Assembly: GCF_036346875.1 (NCBI RefSeq)
Contig: NZ_CP107852.1
Location: 1,550,001-1,614,000, forward strand
Direction: 5' to 3'
Source: Nocardia sp. NBC_00508
GTDB taxonomy: Bacteria; Actinomycetota; Actinomycetes; Mycobacteriales; Mycobacteriaceae
Length of the DNA: 64,000 nt
Shown in pieces: positions 27,690 through 36,741 of the stretch. Every line of letters begins with the position of its first letter. Within the stretch, counting starts at the first letter, position 1. The position numbers and the translations under genes were made by a program. Below the pieces are notes generated by a model that was not told the DNA's origin, did no database searches, and saw only the letters and a list, made by a program, of their open reading frames with translations.

Positions 27690-29765
27690 CTATGCATGCG
27701 GACCCGGCCCCTCGTCCGCCACCAGGCGCAACTCGCTCGGCCACCAGATAGTGCGCCCGATCAGGCTGAACAACGCCGGGATGACCACGGTGCGCACGAC
27801 GAACGTGTCGAGCAGGATGCCGAGGCCGACGACGATGCCGACCTGGGTGAGCGTGATCAGCGGAAGCACGCCGAGCACACCGAACACCGCGGCGAGCACG
27901 ATACCTGCGCTGGTGATCACCGCGCCGGTCACCGATACCGCCCGCACCATGCCCTGTGTGGTGCCGTGCCCGGGAGTTTCCTCACGAGCCCGGGTCACGA
28001 GGAAGATCGTGTAGTCGACGCCGAGCGCGACCAGGAACAGGAAAGCGAACAACGGAACGCTGATGTCCAGCGCGGGGAATCCGAACACGTGCTCACTCAT
28101 CCAGCTCCCCAGCCCGAGCGCGGCCAGCGCGCTGAGCACGGTGACCGCGACCAGGAGCACTGCGGCGGGTATCGCGCGCAGCAGCACGAGCAGCACCGCG
28201 AGCACGACGACCAGGATCAGCGGAATGATCACCTCTCGGTCCTCGGCCGCGGCGGTCTGGATGTCCAGTACCTGCGCGTCCGTGCCGCCGACGAGCGCGT
28301 CCGTCCCGGGCACCTGAGCCAGCGACGCGCGTAGTGCCTCGAGCGTGTCGAAGGCCCGCTCGGAAGCCGGTGGCGCGTCGATCACCACCGACCATCGGGT
28401 GAGCCCGGTCGGCGAGGTCCCCGTCTGCCAGGTCAGCACCACCCCCTCGGTGCGGCGGAACGCCTCCTCGATTCCCGCGGTCGCGCCGCTGGGCGCGAGC
28501 ACGATCGCCGGGTCGGATGCACCGGACGGAAAATGCTGGGCGAGCGTGTCGAATCCCTCCACCGACTCGGCGCGGACCCGGAACTGCTCGGTCTGGGAGA
28601 GCCCGACCCGCACCGTCAGCAAACCGGTCGCGCAAACGGTGAGCACCGTGATCGCGCACCCGGCGACCAGCGCGGGCCTGCGCACCACGCGCGCGGCGAT
28701 CGTGTGCCAGATTCCCTCGCCTGCCGTGTCCCGGTCGTCCGCGCGGGGCACGAATGGCCAGAACACGTTGCGTCCGCAGAGGGCGAGCGCGGCGGGCAGC
28801 GCGAGCAGGACGAACACCACCGCCACCAGCAACCCGAGCGCGGCCATCACACCGAGACTGCGTGTGCTCGGCACCGAAGCCAGCAGCAGCACCAGCAGCG
28901 CCGCCACCACCGTCACGTTGCTCGCGAGGATCGCGGGCCCGGCGCGGCGCACCGCCTGCCGCAACGCCGCACGGTGATCCGATTCCCGGTGCAGCTCGTC
29001 GCGATAGCGCGACACCAGCAGCAGCGCATAGTTGGTGCCCGCCCCGAACACCAGCACGCTGGTGACACCGGAGGTCGAGCCGTCGAAAGCCAGCGGGGTC
29101 ACCCGAGCCAGGGCGGTTCCGGCGCTGGTGGCGACCCGGTCGGCCGCACCGACCACGGCCAGCGGCACCAACCACAGCACCGGGGAGCGATACGTCGCGA
29201 TCAGCAGCACCGCGACCACCGTCGCGGTCACCGCGAGCAGGGTGACGTTGGCGCCGGAGAACGATTCGGCGATATCGGCGCCGAAGGCGGGACCCCCGGT
29301 CACCTCCAGGTCCAGTCCGGCGGGCAGACCGTCTCGTGCGGCGTAACGGATGTCGCGGATGCGGTCGGTGAGCGCGAATCCGCTCAGGTCGGCGTGCACC
29401 GGCACCTGCCCGATCGCCGCCTTACGATCCGGCGACGTGAGCAGATCGCCCGGCCCGGGCGACCGGCCGGCGGCGCGGGTCACCGCCTCGGCCGTGGCGG
29501 TGCGGTCGTCCTCGGTCAGGTCGCCGTCGGCGGCGCGGGTGACCACGATGATCGCGGCCGCCCAGCCCGCGTCCGGAAACCCCGCTAAAGCCTGTTCGAC
29601 CTGCGCGGACTCCGCCGACGGCGGCAGCGCGTCGGGCGCCTGCCCCGCCGCCTCGTTCTCTCCCACGGCTGCGATCAGCCCCAGCGAGGCCGCGGCGAGC
29701 ACGAGGAGCAGCGCCCACGATCCGCGGGCGGTCACCAGCGACGCGTACCGATCCCAAGCGCTCAC
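27690..29765 (-). CDS. MMPL/RND-family membrane transporter
   Basis: A 691-aa transporter with two repeated halves, each with an extracytoplasmic loop followed by a hydrophobic bundle. One span at the N-terminus (SWALLLVLAAASLGLIAAV) is followed by a first periplasmic-type loop (residues ~35-180) and a bundle with RVTPLAFDGSTSGVTSVLVFGAGTNYALLLVSRY. The second half has a loop around 370-500 and a bundle containing VPLFAFLFLVALGVDYTIFL. The GxxYxxFL-type motif occurs in both halves, as expected for MMPL proteins that export lipids or small molecules. The length is typical of short MmpL/SCO-type members. The GTG start is at 29765. The substrate is unknown. Confidence 0.9.
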   Translation of the reverse strand: MSAWDRYASLVTARGSWALLLVLAAASLGLIAAVGENEAAGQAPDALPPSAESAQVEQALAGFPDAGWAAAIIVVTRAADGDLTEDDRTATAEAVTRAAGRSPGPGDLLTSPDRKAAIGQVPVHADLSGFALTDRIRDIRYAARDGLPAGLDLEVTGGPAFGADIAESFSGANVTLLAVTATVVAVLLIATYRSPVLWLVPLAVVGAADRVATSAGTALARVTPLAFDGSTSGVTSVLVFGAGTNYALLLVSRYRDELHRESDHRAALRQAVRRAGPAILASNVTVVAALLVLLLASVPSTRSLGVMAALGLLVAVVFVLLALPAALALCGRNVFWPFVPRADDRDTAGEGIWHTIAARVVRRPALVAGCAITVLTVCATGLLTVRVGLSQTEQFRVRAESVEGFDTLAQHFPSGASDPAIVLAPSGATAGIEEAFRRTEGVVLTWQTGTSPTGLTRWSVVIDAPPASERAFDTLEALRASLAQVPGTDALVGGTDAQVLDIQTAAAEDREVIIPLILVVVLAVLLVLLRAIPAAVLLVAVTVLSALAALGLGSWMSEHVFGFPALDISVPLFAFLFLVALGVDYTIFLVTRAREETPGHGTTQGMVRAVSVTGAVITSAGIVLAAVFGVLGVLPLITLTQVGIVVGLGILLDTFVVRTVVIPALFSLIGRTIWWPSELRLVADEGPGPHA

Positions 29766-29902
29766 CCGGCCACTCTCTCAGATCTTCACCGTCGAGCAAT
29801 CGAGACACCCCGGCTGGATCACGCCGCAGATCGGCCACTACTCCCCCTGGGCCGAACCAGCTGCGCACCAACAGCTTTCGGGCGCCGATGCCAGGTCTCC
29901 GG

Positions 29903-30712
29903 TCAGTCTCGTAAAGCCTGCTCGCGCAACGATTTCAAGGTCTTCGACAGAATGCGCGAGACCTGCATCTGGGAACAGCCGATCCGCTGGGCGATCTGCT
30001 CTTGGGACAGGGAATCGAAGAAGCGCATGACGAGCACCTGCTTCTCGCGGTCCGGCAACGCGGCCAGCAGCGGTTTCACCGCAAGATAGTTCTCCACGGT
30101 GCCGAAATCGGGGTCCTCGGCGCCCAGCGAATCCAGCAGCGAGGGGCCGCCGGACTCCGCGTCGCCGGACTCGGTGGCGGCGTCGATCGAGGAGGTCTGA
30201 TAGGCGTTGCGGGCGATGAGGGCCTGGGTCACCTCGGTCAGATCGACGCCCAGCTCCTCGGCGATCTCCCGCGCCCGCGGCATCCGGCCCAGCCGCTGCG
30301 ACAGCGTCTCCACCGCCGGGCCGATGGTGGATTGAATTTCCTTGAGCCGCCGTGGCACTCGCACCGACCAGGCGTGGTCGCGGAAATGCCTGCGCACCTC
30401 TCCCATGATCGTCGGCACCGCGAACGACAGAAAGGTCGCGCCATGCGCCGGATCGAAGCGATCGACCGCGGCGAGCATGCCCACCCGGGCGATCTGCAGC
30501 AGGTCCTCGAAGTTCTCGCCGCGTCCGCTGAACTTGCGCGCGATGTGTTCGGCGAGTGGAAGGCAGCGCTCGATCACCTCCGCGCGGAGGGCCTCCCGGC
30601 GCGGGTCGTCCGGGGCCGCTGCGGCGAGCTCCGCGAACAGCGGCTCGATATTGTCGTAGCTGTCCCCCCGCGACTTGCGCTTGGGAATGATCTGATTCGA
30701 CTCGCTACTCAT
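29903..30712 (-). CDS. sigF: RNA polymerase sigma factor of the SigB/SigF stress family
   Basis: A 269-aa group 3 sigma factor. Region 2 is at residues ~45-120 (HIARKFSGRGENFEDLLQIA, AVDRFDPAHGATFLSFAVPT). Region 3 follows (VRVPRRLKEIQSTIGPAVET, MPRAREIAEELGVDL). Region 4 is at ~205-265 (LPDREKQVLVMRFFDSLSQE, then QIAQRIGCSQMQVSRIL). It closely matches SigF/SigB-type stress sigma factors of actinobacteria. Its ATG lies inside the last codons of the anti-sigma gene (8-base overlap), so the two are translationally coupled. Genera often hold several SigF paralogues, so the symbol marks the family only. Confidence 0.9.
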   Translation of the reverse strand: MSSESNQIIPKRKSRGDSYDNIEPLFAELAAAAPDDPRREALRAEVIERCLPLAEHIARKFSGRGENFEDLLQIARVGMLAAVDRFDPAHGATFLSFAVPTIMGEVRRHFRDHAWSVRVPRRLKEIQSTIGPAVETLSQRLGRMPRAREIAEELGVDLTEVTQALIARNAYQTSSIDAATESGDAESGGPSLLDSLGAEDPDFGTVENYLAVKPLLAALPDREKQVLVMRFFDSLSQEQIAQRIGCSQMQVSRILSKTLKSLREQALRD

Positions 30713-31139
30713 CCGTGCCGCCGCGCACCCAGCGGAAGTCGACGGTAGTCGGGTAGCCGCCCGAGGCGCTGTCGTGGGCGCCCTGGGAGGCGGAAACCGA
30801 ATCGGTCAAGGTCGTGACGATGTGCCAGCCGAAACCGGCCTGATCCGGAGTGCCGTTCGACCTCGTGACCGCGCAGACTTGCACGTCCACGGCGTCGCCG
30901 TCGAAGCTGAACGCGCAATCGAGCTCCGACCCGGGCACCGCGTCCAGCACCAGCGCGCTGGCGACCTCGTCGAGGGCCAGCCGGATATCGGTCACCTCGT
31001 CGATACCGAAATCGGCCATGAGCACGACCGTCTCGGCCAAGGCACGCAGCATCGCCAGTTGCTCGGACTCCGCGGGCACCCGCACGCTGATCGCGCCGGT
31101 CCGCGTCGTCGCGGGAGGAGTCCCCTCACCCTTGCTCAT
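30705..31139 (-). CDS. Anti-sigma factor, RsbW-like serine kinase/ATPase
   Basis: A 144-aa GHKL-fold protein of the RsbW/UsfX type. Residues ~20-60 match the N-terminal part of anti-sigma factors (VPAESEQLAMLRALAETVVL, then IRLALDEVASALVL, where the LALDEV region includes the N-box position). The C-terminal GFGWHIVTTLTD corresponds to the G-box. It should bind and inhibit the adjacent SigF-like sigma factor, and an anti-anti-sigma factor encoded elsewhere would release it. It precedes the sigma gene and overlaps it, the arrangement seen for mycobacterial usfX-sigF. Confidence 0.88.
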   Translation of the reverse strand: MSKGEGTPPATTRTGAISVRVPAESEQLAMLRALAETVVLMADFGIDEVTDIRLALDEVASALVLDAVPGSELDCAFSFDGDAVDVQVCAVTRSNGTPDQAGFGWHIVTTLTDSVSASQGAHDSASGGYPTTVDFRWVRGGTDE

Positions 31140-31268
31140 GCACCACTCCCAGAAGTCGCGCCGTCCGTCGGAGCGACCAGCCTACGCTCTCTTGTCCGCT
31201 CATTTCGACGCGCCATGCGCGGCTGCGTGTATTCGCCGCACCCAGGCGGTGGTGAGCCGGACAGCCGC

Positions 31269-31745
31269 TCAGCCGTCCGCGCCCAACCGCATCGGCGGAA
31301 GCCCGCGACGGCCGTCCCCTACCTCGCGCACCAGCTCCGCGTAGGCGATCTCCAGCTCGGCCAGCCGGGTCCATGCCGCGTGCATCCGTTCACCGCCCGG
31401 ATCGTCGTGCATCAACAAGTGAAATGCCCGTTCCGCGACGGCGGCCATTCGGTCGATCACCTCACCCAGACTTGCTTCGTGCAGGCGAACCCCCACCGCG
31501 GCGCTCGGCAGGTGCAGCGTCGCCCACGTGTTGATCCGGTCGGCCAGTTCGGCGCGGCGGCCATCGATCTCGACCAGGCGCCCGGCACCTTCACGGCGGC
31601 GGCGATGCAATACGGTCAGCTCCCGCGCCCAGCGGCTCACCGGTCCGTGCACATGCTGACCGCCCAGCGCGCACAACAAAGTACTCGGGCTCGGCAACGC
31701 CGAACTCTCGGTCACTTTGCTCAGTCGCGCGCGCTGGACGAGCAT
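31269..31745 (-). CDS. DUF4254-like helical protein
   Basis: A 158-aa arginine-rich all-helical protein. The segment RRAELADRINTWATLHLP followed by VRLHEASLGEVIDRMAAVAE resembles the conserved core of the actinobacterial DUF4254 family (dinucleotide of His-rich and Asp-rich helices). Function is unknown. I placed the start at the ATG at 31745; an in-frame ATG nine codons upstream is also possible. No clear ribosome-binding site separates them. It lies in line with, but 129 bp upstream of, the anti-sigma gene. Confidence 0.6.
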   Translation of the reverse strand: MLVQRARLSKVTESSALPSPSTLLCALGGQHVHGPVSRWARELTVLHRRRREGAGRLVEIDGRRAELADRINTWATLHLPSAAVGVRLHEASLGEVIDRMAAVAERAFHLLMHDDPGGERMHAAWTRLAELEIAYAELVREVGDGRRGLPPMRLGADG

Positions 31746-31866
31746 CGGCCTACCTCCTCGGCACAACCACACCGATTCCGCGGCCGGTCGTCAGAGCATT
31801 CATCAGGACAACGATCATTCCGGGTCTGTCACGCCTGTGTCGGCGCCACGCGGTGGCGCGCCGAAG

Positions 31867-32298
31867 TCACAGTGGCGCAGTGAGTTCGAGGTGGATGCCA
31901 TCCGGGTCGGAGAACGACAGAATCGCGATCCCGAAGTCGGACATCTCGATGATCTCGCCGTGTTCGATGCCCGCTTCAGCCAGCCGGGCAGCCGCCCCGA
32001 CCAGATCGTCCCGCGCCGGGACGGTGAAGCTGAGATGGTCCAAGCCCACCCGATGGGAGTCGAAGCGGTCCGTCGCCGGGGCTACCGGACGCAGGCCGAG
32101 CAGCATTCCGTTGGCCTGGAACACCACGCCGCCGAACAGTTGATACGGATCGGTCCGCACCGCCGGATCATCCGGGCTGCCCGGCGATTCGGCGGCGATC
32201 GGGAAGCCGAGAACGTCGTGGTAGAAGTCACGGGACCGAGCGATATCGGTCACGGTCAACCGGATGTGGTGGGTTCCGGTCGTTTCGATCAGGGTCAC
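31867..32298 (-). CDS. VOC-family (glyoxalase/dioxygenase fold) protein
   Basis: A 143-aa single-subunit protein with two beta-alpha-beta-beta-beta modules. The N-terminal module starts HHIRLTVTDIARSRDFYHDV with the first His metal ligand; the second begins VGLDHLSFTVPARDDL with another His; and the final SDPDGIHLELTAP supplies the Glu. These are the usual metal ligands of glyoxalase and extradiol-dioxygenase relatives. The substrate is unknown. The GTG start is at 32298. It is divergent from the GlxA-type regulator, which may control it. Confidence 0.87.
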   Translation of the reverse strand: MTLIETTGTHHIRLTVTDIARSRDFYHDVLGFPIAAESPGSPDDPAVRTDPYQLFGGVVFQANGMLLGLRPVAPATDRFDSHRVGLDHLSFTVPARDDLVGAAARLAEAGIEHGEIIEMSDFGIAILSFSDPDGIHLELTAPL

Positions 32299-32418
32299 GC
32301 GAACTCCCCAGGTGAAGAGGTAGGGCGGGCTCGATCGGCTCCTCCGGGGCGGGTGCTACCGGTGGCGAGCCGTCTTGCCGATGACATTAAGTCAGAATTC
32401 CGGTCGAACAGGAGTGTC

Positions 32419-33423
32419 GTGAACGACATCTTCGGTACTGTTCCCGACATGGACGTCGCTGTCTTCGTCGTGGACGGCGTGGCCGACTTCGGATACGCCG
32501 CTCTGGTCGAGACCTTCAACACCGCGAACTCGGTGCGGACCGAACTCGCCGACCCTCCGCAGCCGTGGCGGATCCGCAGCGTGTCGTTCGGCGCTGCCGT
32601 ACAGTCGGGCAACGGCAACACCGTGCCGACGATTCCACTCGACGAACTCGGCGACGAATTCGAACTGATGATCGTGCCCGCGGTGAACGTGCTCGCCGCT
32701 GAGGCGCTGATAGATCTCATCTCCTCCTCCGCCAGCCGCCCCGTGCTCGACCGCCTGGTCGCGGCGCGCGAAAGAGGAGTGCATCTCGCCGGTGCCTGCA
32801 CCGGAACGTTCTATCTGGCCGAGGCCGGTGTGCTGGACGGCTCGCCCGCCACCACGAGTTGGTGGCTCGGCCCGAGTTTCCGGCATCGATACCCCCGCGT
32901 CGAGCTGGACGAAGGACGGACGCTGTGCCGCGGGCACGGCGTCACCACCGCGGGCGCCGCGCTGTCGCACATGGACCTCGCCCTGTCGCTGATCGCCACC
33001 AAGAGCCCGGCACTGGCCGAGCGCGCCATGCGCTATCTGGCGGTCGGCGCGGGAAGACCGCAGCGCGAGTTCATCATTCCCGAGGTCATCGCCAGGGGCG
33101 ACTCCATTACCGCGGCCTTCGAACGCTGGGTGCGCGACCACCTGACCGACAACTTCCGGATCTCGCAGGCCGCCAAGGCCATCGGCGTCACCGAACGCAG
33201 CCTGCAACGCGCCACCCATGCCGAACTGGGCATGTCCCCCACCGAGTTCCTGCACGATATCCGGCTGGAACGCGCCATGCACCTGTTGCGCACCACGCCG
33301 CTCACCGTGGACGCGGTCGCCGCAAGGGTCGGCTACCTCAACGCGGGAACTCTTCGTGGCCTGTTCCGGCGTCGCCGGGGCATGTCGATCTCGGAAATCC
33401 GTATGACTCGTTTGTCGTACTGA
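32419..33423 (+). CDS. GlxA-type regulator (DJ-1/PfpI domain plus AraC HTH)
   Basis: A 334-aa regulator. Residues ~12-180 form a DJ-1/PfpI-like domain (VAVFVVDGVADFGYAALVET; the nucleophile-elbow region is HLAGACTGTFYLAEAG). The C-terminal ~100 residues are an AraC-type double HTH (FRISQAAKAIGVTERSLQRA, then MHLLRTTPLTVDAVAARVGY). This is the usual length. I chose the GTG at 32419 with GGAG just upstream; an in-frame ATG at 32449 begins right at the domain and is an alternative. It probably senses a small amide or amine metabolite and regulates the divergent VOC gene. Confidence 0.88.
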   Translation: MNDIFGTVPDMDVAVFVVDGVADFGYAALVETFNTANSVRTELADPPQPWRIRSVSFGAAVQSGNGNTVPTIPLDELGDEFELMIVPAVNVLAAEALIDLISSSASRPVLDRLVAARERGVHLAGACTGTFYLAEAGVLDGSPATTSWWLGPSFRHRYPRVELDEGRTLCRGHGVTTAGAALSHMDLALSLIATKSPALAERAMRYLAVGAGRPQREFIIPEVIARGDSITAAFERWVRDHLTDNFRISQAAKAIGVTERSLQRATHAELGMSPTEFLHDIRLERAMHLLRTTPLTVDAVAARVGYLNAGTLRGLFRRRRGMSISEIRMTRLSY

Positions 33424-33425
33424 AT

Positions 33426-33492
33426 TCTCTTCGAGCCCTATGGAATAGACGTTTCGCGCGCTAGCATCTCTTCGAGAGTTCTGGAAGAGATG
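33426..33492. promoter_or_regulatory. Candidate ArsR operator with inverted and direct repeats
   Basis: CATCTCTTC at 33465-33473 and GAAGAGATG at 33484-33492 form a perfect 9-bp inverted repeat. TCTCTTCGAG occurs at 33426-33435 and again at 33467-33476. The block lies just upstream of the ArsR-type gene and overlaps its alternative start at 33490, so autorepression is likely. Confidence 0.55.
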
Positions 33493-33510
33493 CGACGAAG
33501 CGGAGGGGCG

Positions 33511-33840
33511 ATGCCACTCGGGCGCTGGAAGTCCGCCGATCACCCGGAGATCGGCGCCGTAGCGATCGATGCCGTTCTGCATGCCCTCGCCGACCCCACC
33601 CGTCGGCGGATCGTGCGCATGCTCCTCGACGAAGGCGATCGGCCCTGCGGCAGTTTCGGTCTGGGCATTTCGCCGTCCACCCTCAGCCACCACTTCAAAG
33701 CACTACGCAATGCCGGTCTGATCCGCCAGTTCGACCAAGGCCGCCAGCGCATGAACACGCTGCGCCTGGCCGAACTCGACATCCGCTTTCCCGGCCTGGT
33801 CGCCTCGATCCTGGCGCAAGCCGAGGCGAATCGGCCATGA
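33511..33840 (+). CDS. ArsR-family winged-helix regulator
   Basis: A 109-aa ArsR/SmtB-fold protein with a winged helix at residues ~20-95: VLHALADPTRRRIVRMLLDE is the classic opening and GISPSTLSHHFKALRNAGLI the recognition helix. No CxCxxC-type metal site is evident, so it probably senses something other than metals or a metabolite. I chose the ATG at 33511 with GGAGGGG upstream, since the alternative ATG at 33490 lies inside the putative operator. Its stop overlaps the start of the following membrane-protein gene (ATGA). Confidence 0.87.
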   Translation: MPLGRWKSADHPEIGAVAIDAVLHALADPTRRRIVRMLLDEGDRPCGSFGLGISPSTLSHHFKALRNAGLIRQFDQGRQRMNTLRLAELDIRFPGLVASILAQAEANRP

Positions 33841-34241
33841 GCCGCAACCGTACCGAAACCAGTTTGTCCGCAAGGAAATTCGTTATGTCGCTGAACACCG
33901 CCGCCCGAGTCTGCGCCATCCCGATCAGCCTGTGGCTGATCACCGCGCTCACCGCCGATGCCGACTACCGCGCGAACAACATCTTCGCCGCCCCCGACTT
34001 CACCTTCTCCCTCGTCCTGCTGATCGCCGCCTTCCTCCCGTGGCGTCTCGCGAGCCCGGCCCTGACCGCCGGTTTCTTCTTCGGCTCCGGCGTCATCACC
34101 GTGGCCGCCATCAACCGCTTCGACCACGGCGAAGCCACCCAAGGAATCACGAACCTGATCATCGCCGCGGTCTACCTGACGGTCGCCCTGCTGCTCGTCC
34201 TCCGCGTCGAACGCACCCCATCCCCCGCACCGCAGGGCTGA
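33837..34241 (+). CDS. Small four-span membrane protein coupled to the ArsR regulator
   Basis: A 134-aa membrane protein with four hydrophobic segments: AARVCAIPISLWLITALTA, FTFSLVLLIAAFLPWRLA, LTAGFFFGSGVITVAAI and IIAAVYLTVALLLVLRV. It contains no recognised transport motif. The start overlaps the ArsR stop by four bases, so expression is coupled to the regulator; an in-frame ATG at 33885 nearer the first span is a secondary possibility. It is presumably the effector or target of the ArsR regulator. Confidence 0.75.
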   Translation: MSRNRTETSLSARKFVMSLNTAARVCAIPISLWLITALTADADYRANNIFAAPDFTFSLVLLIAAFLPWRLASPALTAGFFFGSGVITVAAINRFDHGEATQGITNLIIAAVYLTVALLLVLRVERTPSPAPQG

Positions 34242-34468
34242 TGACCCCGCGATCTCAGACCGGCAGCGTGCGGAAATGGGTCCATGCTCCTGGCCTCCGA
34301 CCCGCATTCGGGACTATATGAAACACAGTCCACTCACGCTCGGGCCGTGGACGCGCCCACGCATGCGGGTCGTCGTCCAGGTCAGCTCGAGTCCGTGCGC
34401 CCGCCGAGCCGCCTGCGCCAGGCCGGACTCCGGTCAGCGCAGCTGAATGCAGGTCCGCGGGGGATAGG

Positions 34469-34549
34469 TCACATCATCATCGGCATACCGGGGAACATCC
34501 CATTCCACCAGTCGCGTGCCATCGTCATGAGCTGATCCAGGGTCATCAT
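34469..34549 (-). CDS. Candidate 26-aa methionine-rich peptide upstream of the potassium transporter
   Basis: A 26-codon ORF beginning with two ATG codons and ending in three methionines (nine Met in all), with the central motif ARDWWNGMFPGMP. AGAGGTG lies seven to eight bases upstream, a good ribosome-binding site. It is short and amphipathic and could be a membrane-interacting peptide. It points away from the KUP gene that begins 193 bp on the other side. I know no homologous family, so coding status rests on the RBS and the unusual composition. The 227 bp at 34242-34468 hold nothing else I can support. Confidence 0.4.
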   Translation of the reverse strand: MMTLDQLMTMARDWWNGMFPGMPMMM

Positions 34550-34742
34550 CGTCGTTCACCTCTTTTCGATTGAGACCCACGATCAGGGGTACCCTGCATG
34601 ATCGTTTCTAACGGCGGGCAGCTCAGCAATCGCCGGTCACCAGCCGTTCCCCGCAACCTGCCGATTGCCGAGCCCGCGGAGCGGTATCGTCCGGTACGAA
34701 GCCCGGGATGCGGCAGAGTAGTCCGCACGCAGGAGGATCGCC

Positions 34743-36704
34743 GTGACCGATCACCGGCACGAGGCCACATCGGACGAGGCAGCGTCACCGACAGAACACC
34801 GCGCGAGCGCGCACGACACGGTGCGACTCGCGGTGGTGGTCGCCACTTTGGGCATCGTTTTCGGGGACATCGGGACCAGTCCGATCTACACGATTCAGAC
34901 GGTGTTCAACCCGCGCGACCCGCACCCGGTGCCGGTCAGCGCGACGAATGTTTACGGCGTGGTGTCGCTGATCTTCTGGTCGGTGACGATCATCGTCACG
35001 ATCAGCTATGTGCTGCTGGCACTGCGCGCCGACAACGACGGCCAGGGCGGCATCATGGCGCTGATCACGCTGCTGCGGCGATGGGGCGGGCAGCGCGGCC
35101 GGCGGGAAGCCGCCGCGCTGGCCGCGCTGGGCATCTTCGGCGCATCGCTGTTCTTCGGCGACAGCATGATCACTCCGGCGATCTCGGTGCTGTCCGCCGT
35201 GGAAGGGCTCGAAGTGGTCGAACCAGAACTGAAAGAGCTCATCGTGCCGATCACCGCGGTGATCATCGTGGCGCTGTTCTTCGTGCAGCGGCGCGGAACC
35301 GCGGCGGTGGGCCGAGTGTTCGGGCCGGTGATGATCGTGTGGTTCCTGACCATCGGCGGGTGCGGGGTAGCGGGCATCGCCGCCCACCCGGAGATCCTGA
35401 AGGCACTATCGCCGACCTACGCGCTGGGCTTCCTGGTCGGCCACTTCCACATCGCCTTCTTCGCCTTGGCCGCGGTCGTGCTCGCGGTCACCGGCGCCGA
35501 GGCGCTCTACGCCGACATGGGGCATTTCGGTCGTCGTGCGATCACCCGGGCCTGGCTGATTCTCGTGTTCCCCGCATGCATTCTCAGCTACTTCGGCCAA
35601 GGCGCGCTGATCCTCGACGATCCCAGCAATAGCAAGAGCCCGTTCTTCCTGCTCGTGCCCGGCTGGGGCCGACTGCCCCTGGTCCTGTTGGCCACCGCGG
35701 CGACAGTAATCGCCTCGCAAGCGGTGATCACCGGCGCGTACTCGGTGGCCTCCCAGGCCGCACGGCTCGGCTACCTGCCCCGGCTGCGGATCGCGCACAC
35801 CTCGGAGTCCCAGATCGGCCAGATCTACGTGCCCTGGATCAACTGGCTGCTGATGGTCTCGGTGCTCACCTTGGTGTTCGCCTTCCGCAGCTCGGCAGCA
35901 TTGGCCTACGCGTTCGGTATGGCGGTGACCGGGACGATCACGATCACCACCCTGCTCTTCTTCTACATCGCCCGTGCCAGGTGGGGCACACCGCTGTGGT
36001 TGATCGGTCTCGGCGCCGTCCCGCTGCTGCTGGTGGACTTCTTGTTCGTCGCGGCCAACCTGACCAAGCTCGTCCACGGCGCGTGGCTTCCGCTGCTGAT
36101 CGGCCTCACCGCGTTCACCGTGATGACCACGTGGCAGCGTGGACGCGAGATCGTCAGCGCGGAGCGGGAACGGCGCGAGGGCTCATTGCGCGAATTCGTC
36201 GACCGGCTCCATGCCGAGCAGCCCTCGATACGCCGAGTTCCCGGCACGGCCGTCTTCCTCAACCGCGGCAAGCGGACCGCGCCGCTGGCCATGCGAGCCA
36301 ACGTCGAGCACAACAAAGTCCGGCACCAGCAGGTCGTGATCATGTCGATCGAGACCGAGCCGGTCCCTCGGGTCCCGCTGGAGGAGCGGATCACCGTCGA
36401 CTCCCTCGGCCACGCCGAAGACGGGATCATCCACGTCAGCGCCCGGTTCGGCTACATGGAGCACTCGGACGTACCCGGCGCGCTGGCGCTGGTGAACCCC
36501 GTCGATACCGAGGGGCGATTGCAGCTGGACGAGGCATCCTATTTCCTGTCGACGATCGAGCTTCGAGCCGGCGACGCACCCACCATGGCGCTGTGGCGCA
36601 AGCGGCTTTTCATCGCCACGTCCTACCTCACCGCCGACGCCGCCGAACATTTCGGCCTGCCGCGCGAACGCACCGTCATCATGGGGTCGAATATCGAGCT
36701 CTAG
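34743..36704 (+). CDS. kup: KUP-family potassium uptake transporter
   Basis: A 653-aa potassium:proton symporter of the Kup/HAK family. Family hallmarks are VVVATLGIVFGDIGTSPIYT at the first membrane helix, ALRADNDGQGGIMAL, and SLFFGDSMITPAISVLSAVE. About twelve membrane segments end near residue 460; the hydrophilic C-terminal part (~460-653) is the cytosolic domain common to the family (GTAVFLNRGKRTAPLAMRAN). The GTG start at 34743 is preceded by AGGAGG. It is monocistronic and convergent with the TetR gene. Confidence 0.95.
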   Translation: MTDHRHEATSDEAASPTEHRASAHDTVRLAVVVATLGIVFGDIGTSPIYTIQTVFNPRDPHPVPVSATNVYGVVSLIFWSVTIIVTISYVLLALRADNDGQGGIMALITLLRRWGGQRGRREAAALAALGIFGASLFFGDSMITPAISVLSAVEGLEVVEPELKELIVPITAVIIVALFFVQRRGTAAVGRVFGPVMIVWFLTIGGCGVAGIAAHPEILKALSPTYALGFLVGHFHIAFFALAAVVLAVTGAEALYADMGHFGRRAITRAWLILVFPACILSYFGQGALILDDPSNSKSPFFLLVPGWGRLPLVLLATAATVIASQAVITGAYSVASQAARLGYLPRLRIAHTSESQIGQIYVPWINWLLMVSVLTLVFAFRSSAALAYAFGMAVTGTITITTLLFFYIARARWGTPLWLIGLGAVPLLLVDFLFVAANLTKLVHGAWLPLLIGLTAFTVMTTWQRGREIVSAERERREGSLREFVDRLHAEQPSIRRVPGTAVFLNRGKRTAPLAMRANVEHNKVRHQQVVIMSIETEPVPRVPLEERITVDSLGHAEDGIIHVSARFGYMEHSDVPGALALVNPVDTEGRLQLDEASYFLSTIELRAGDAPTMALWRKRLFIATSYLTADAAEHFGLPRERTVIMGSNIEL

Positions 36705-36741
36705 GCGGTCACTCCATCGCCACTGGCGCAGACGCGGGAAG

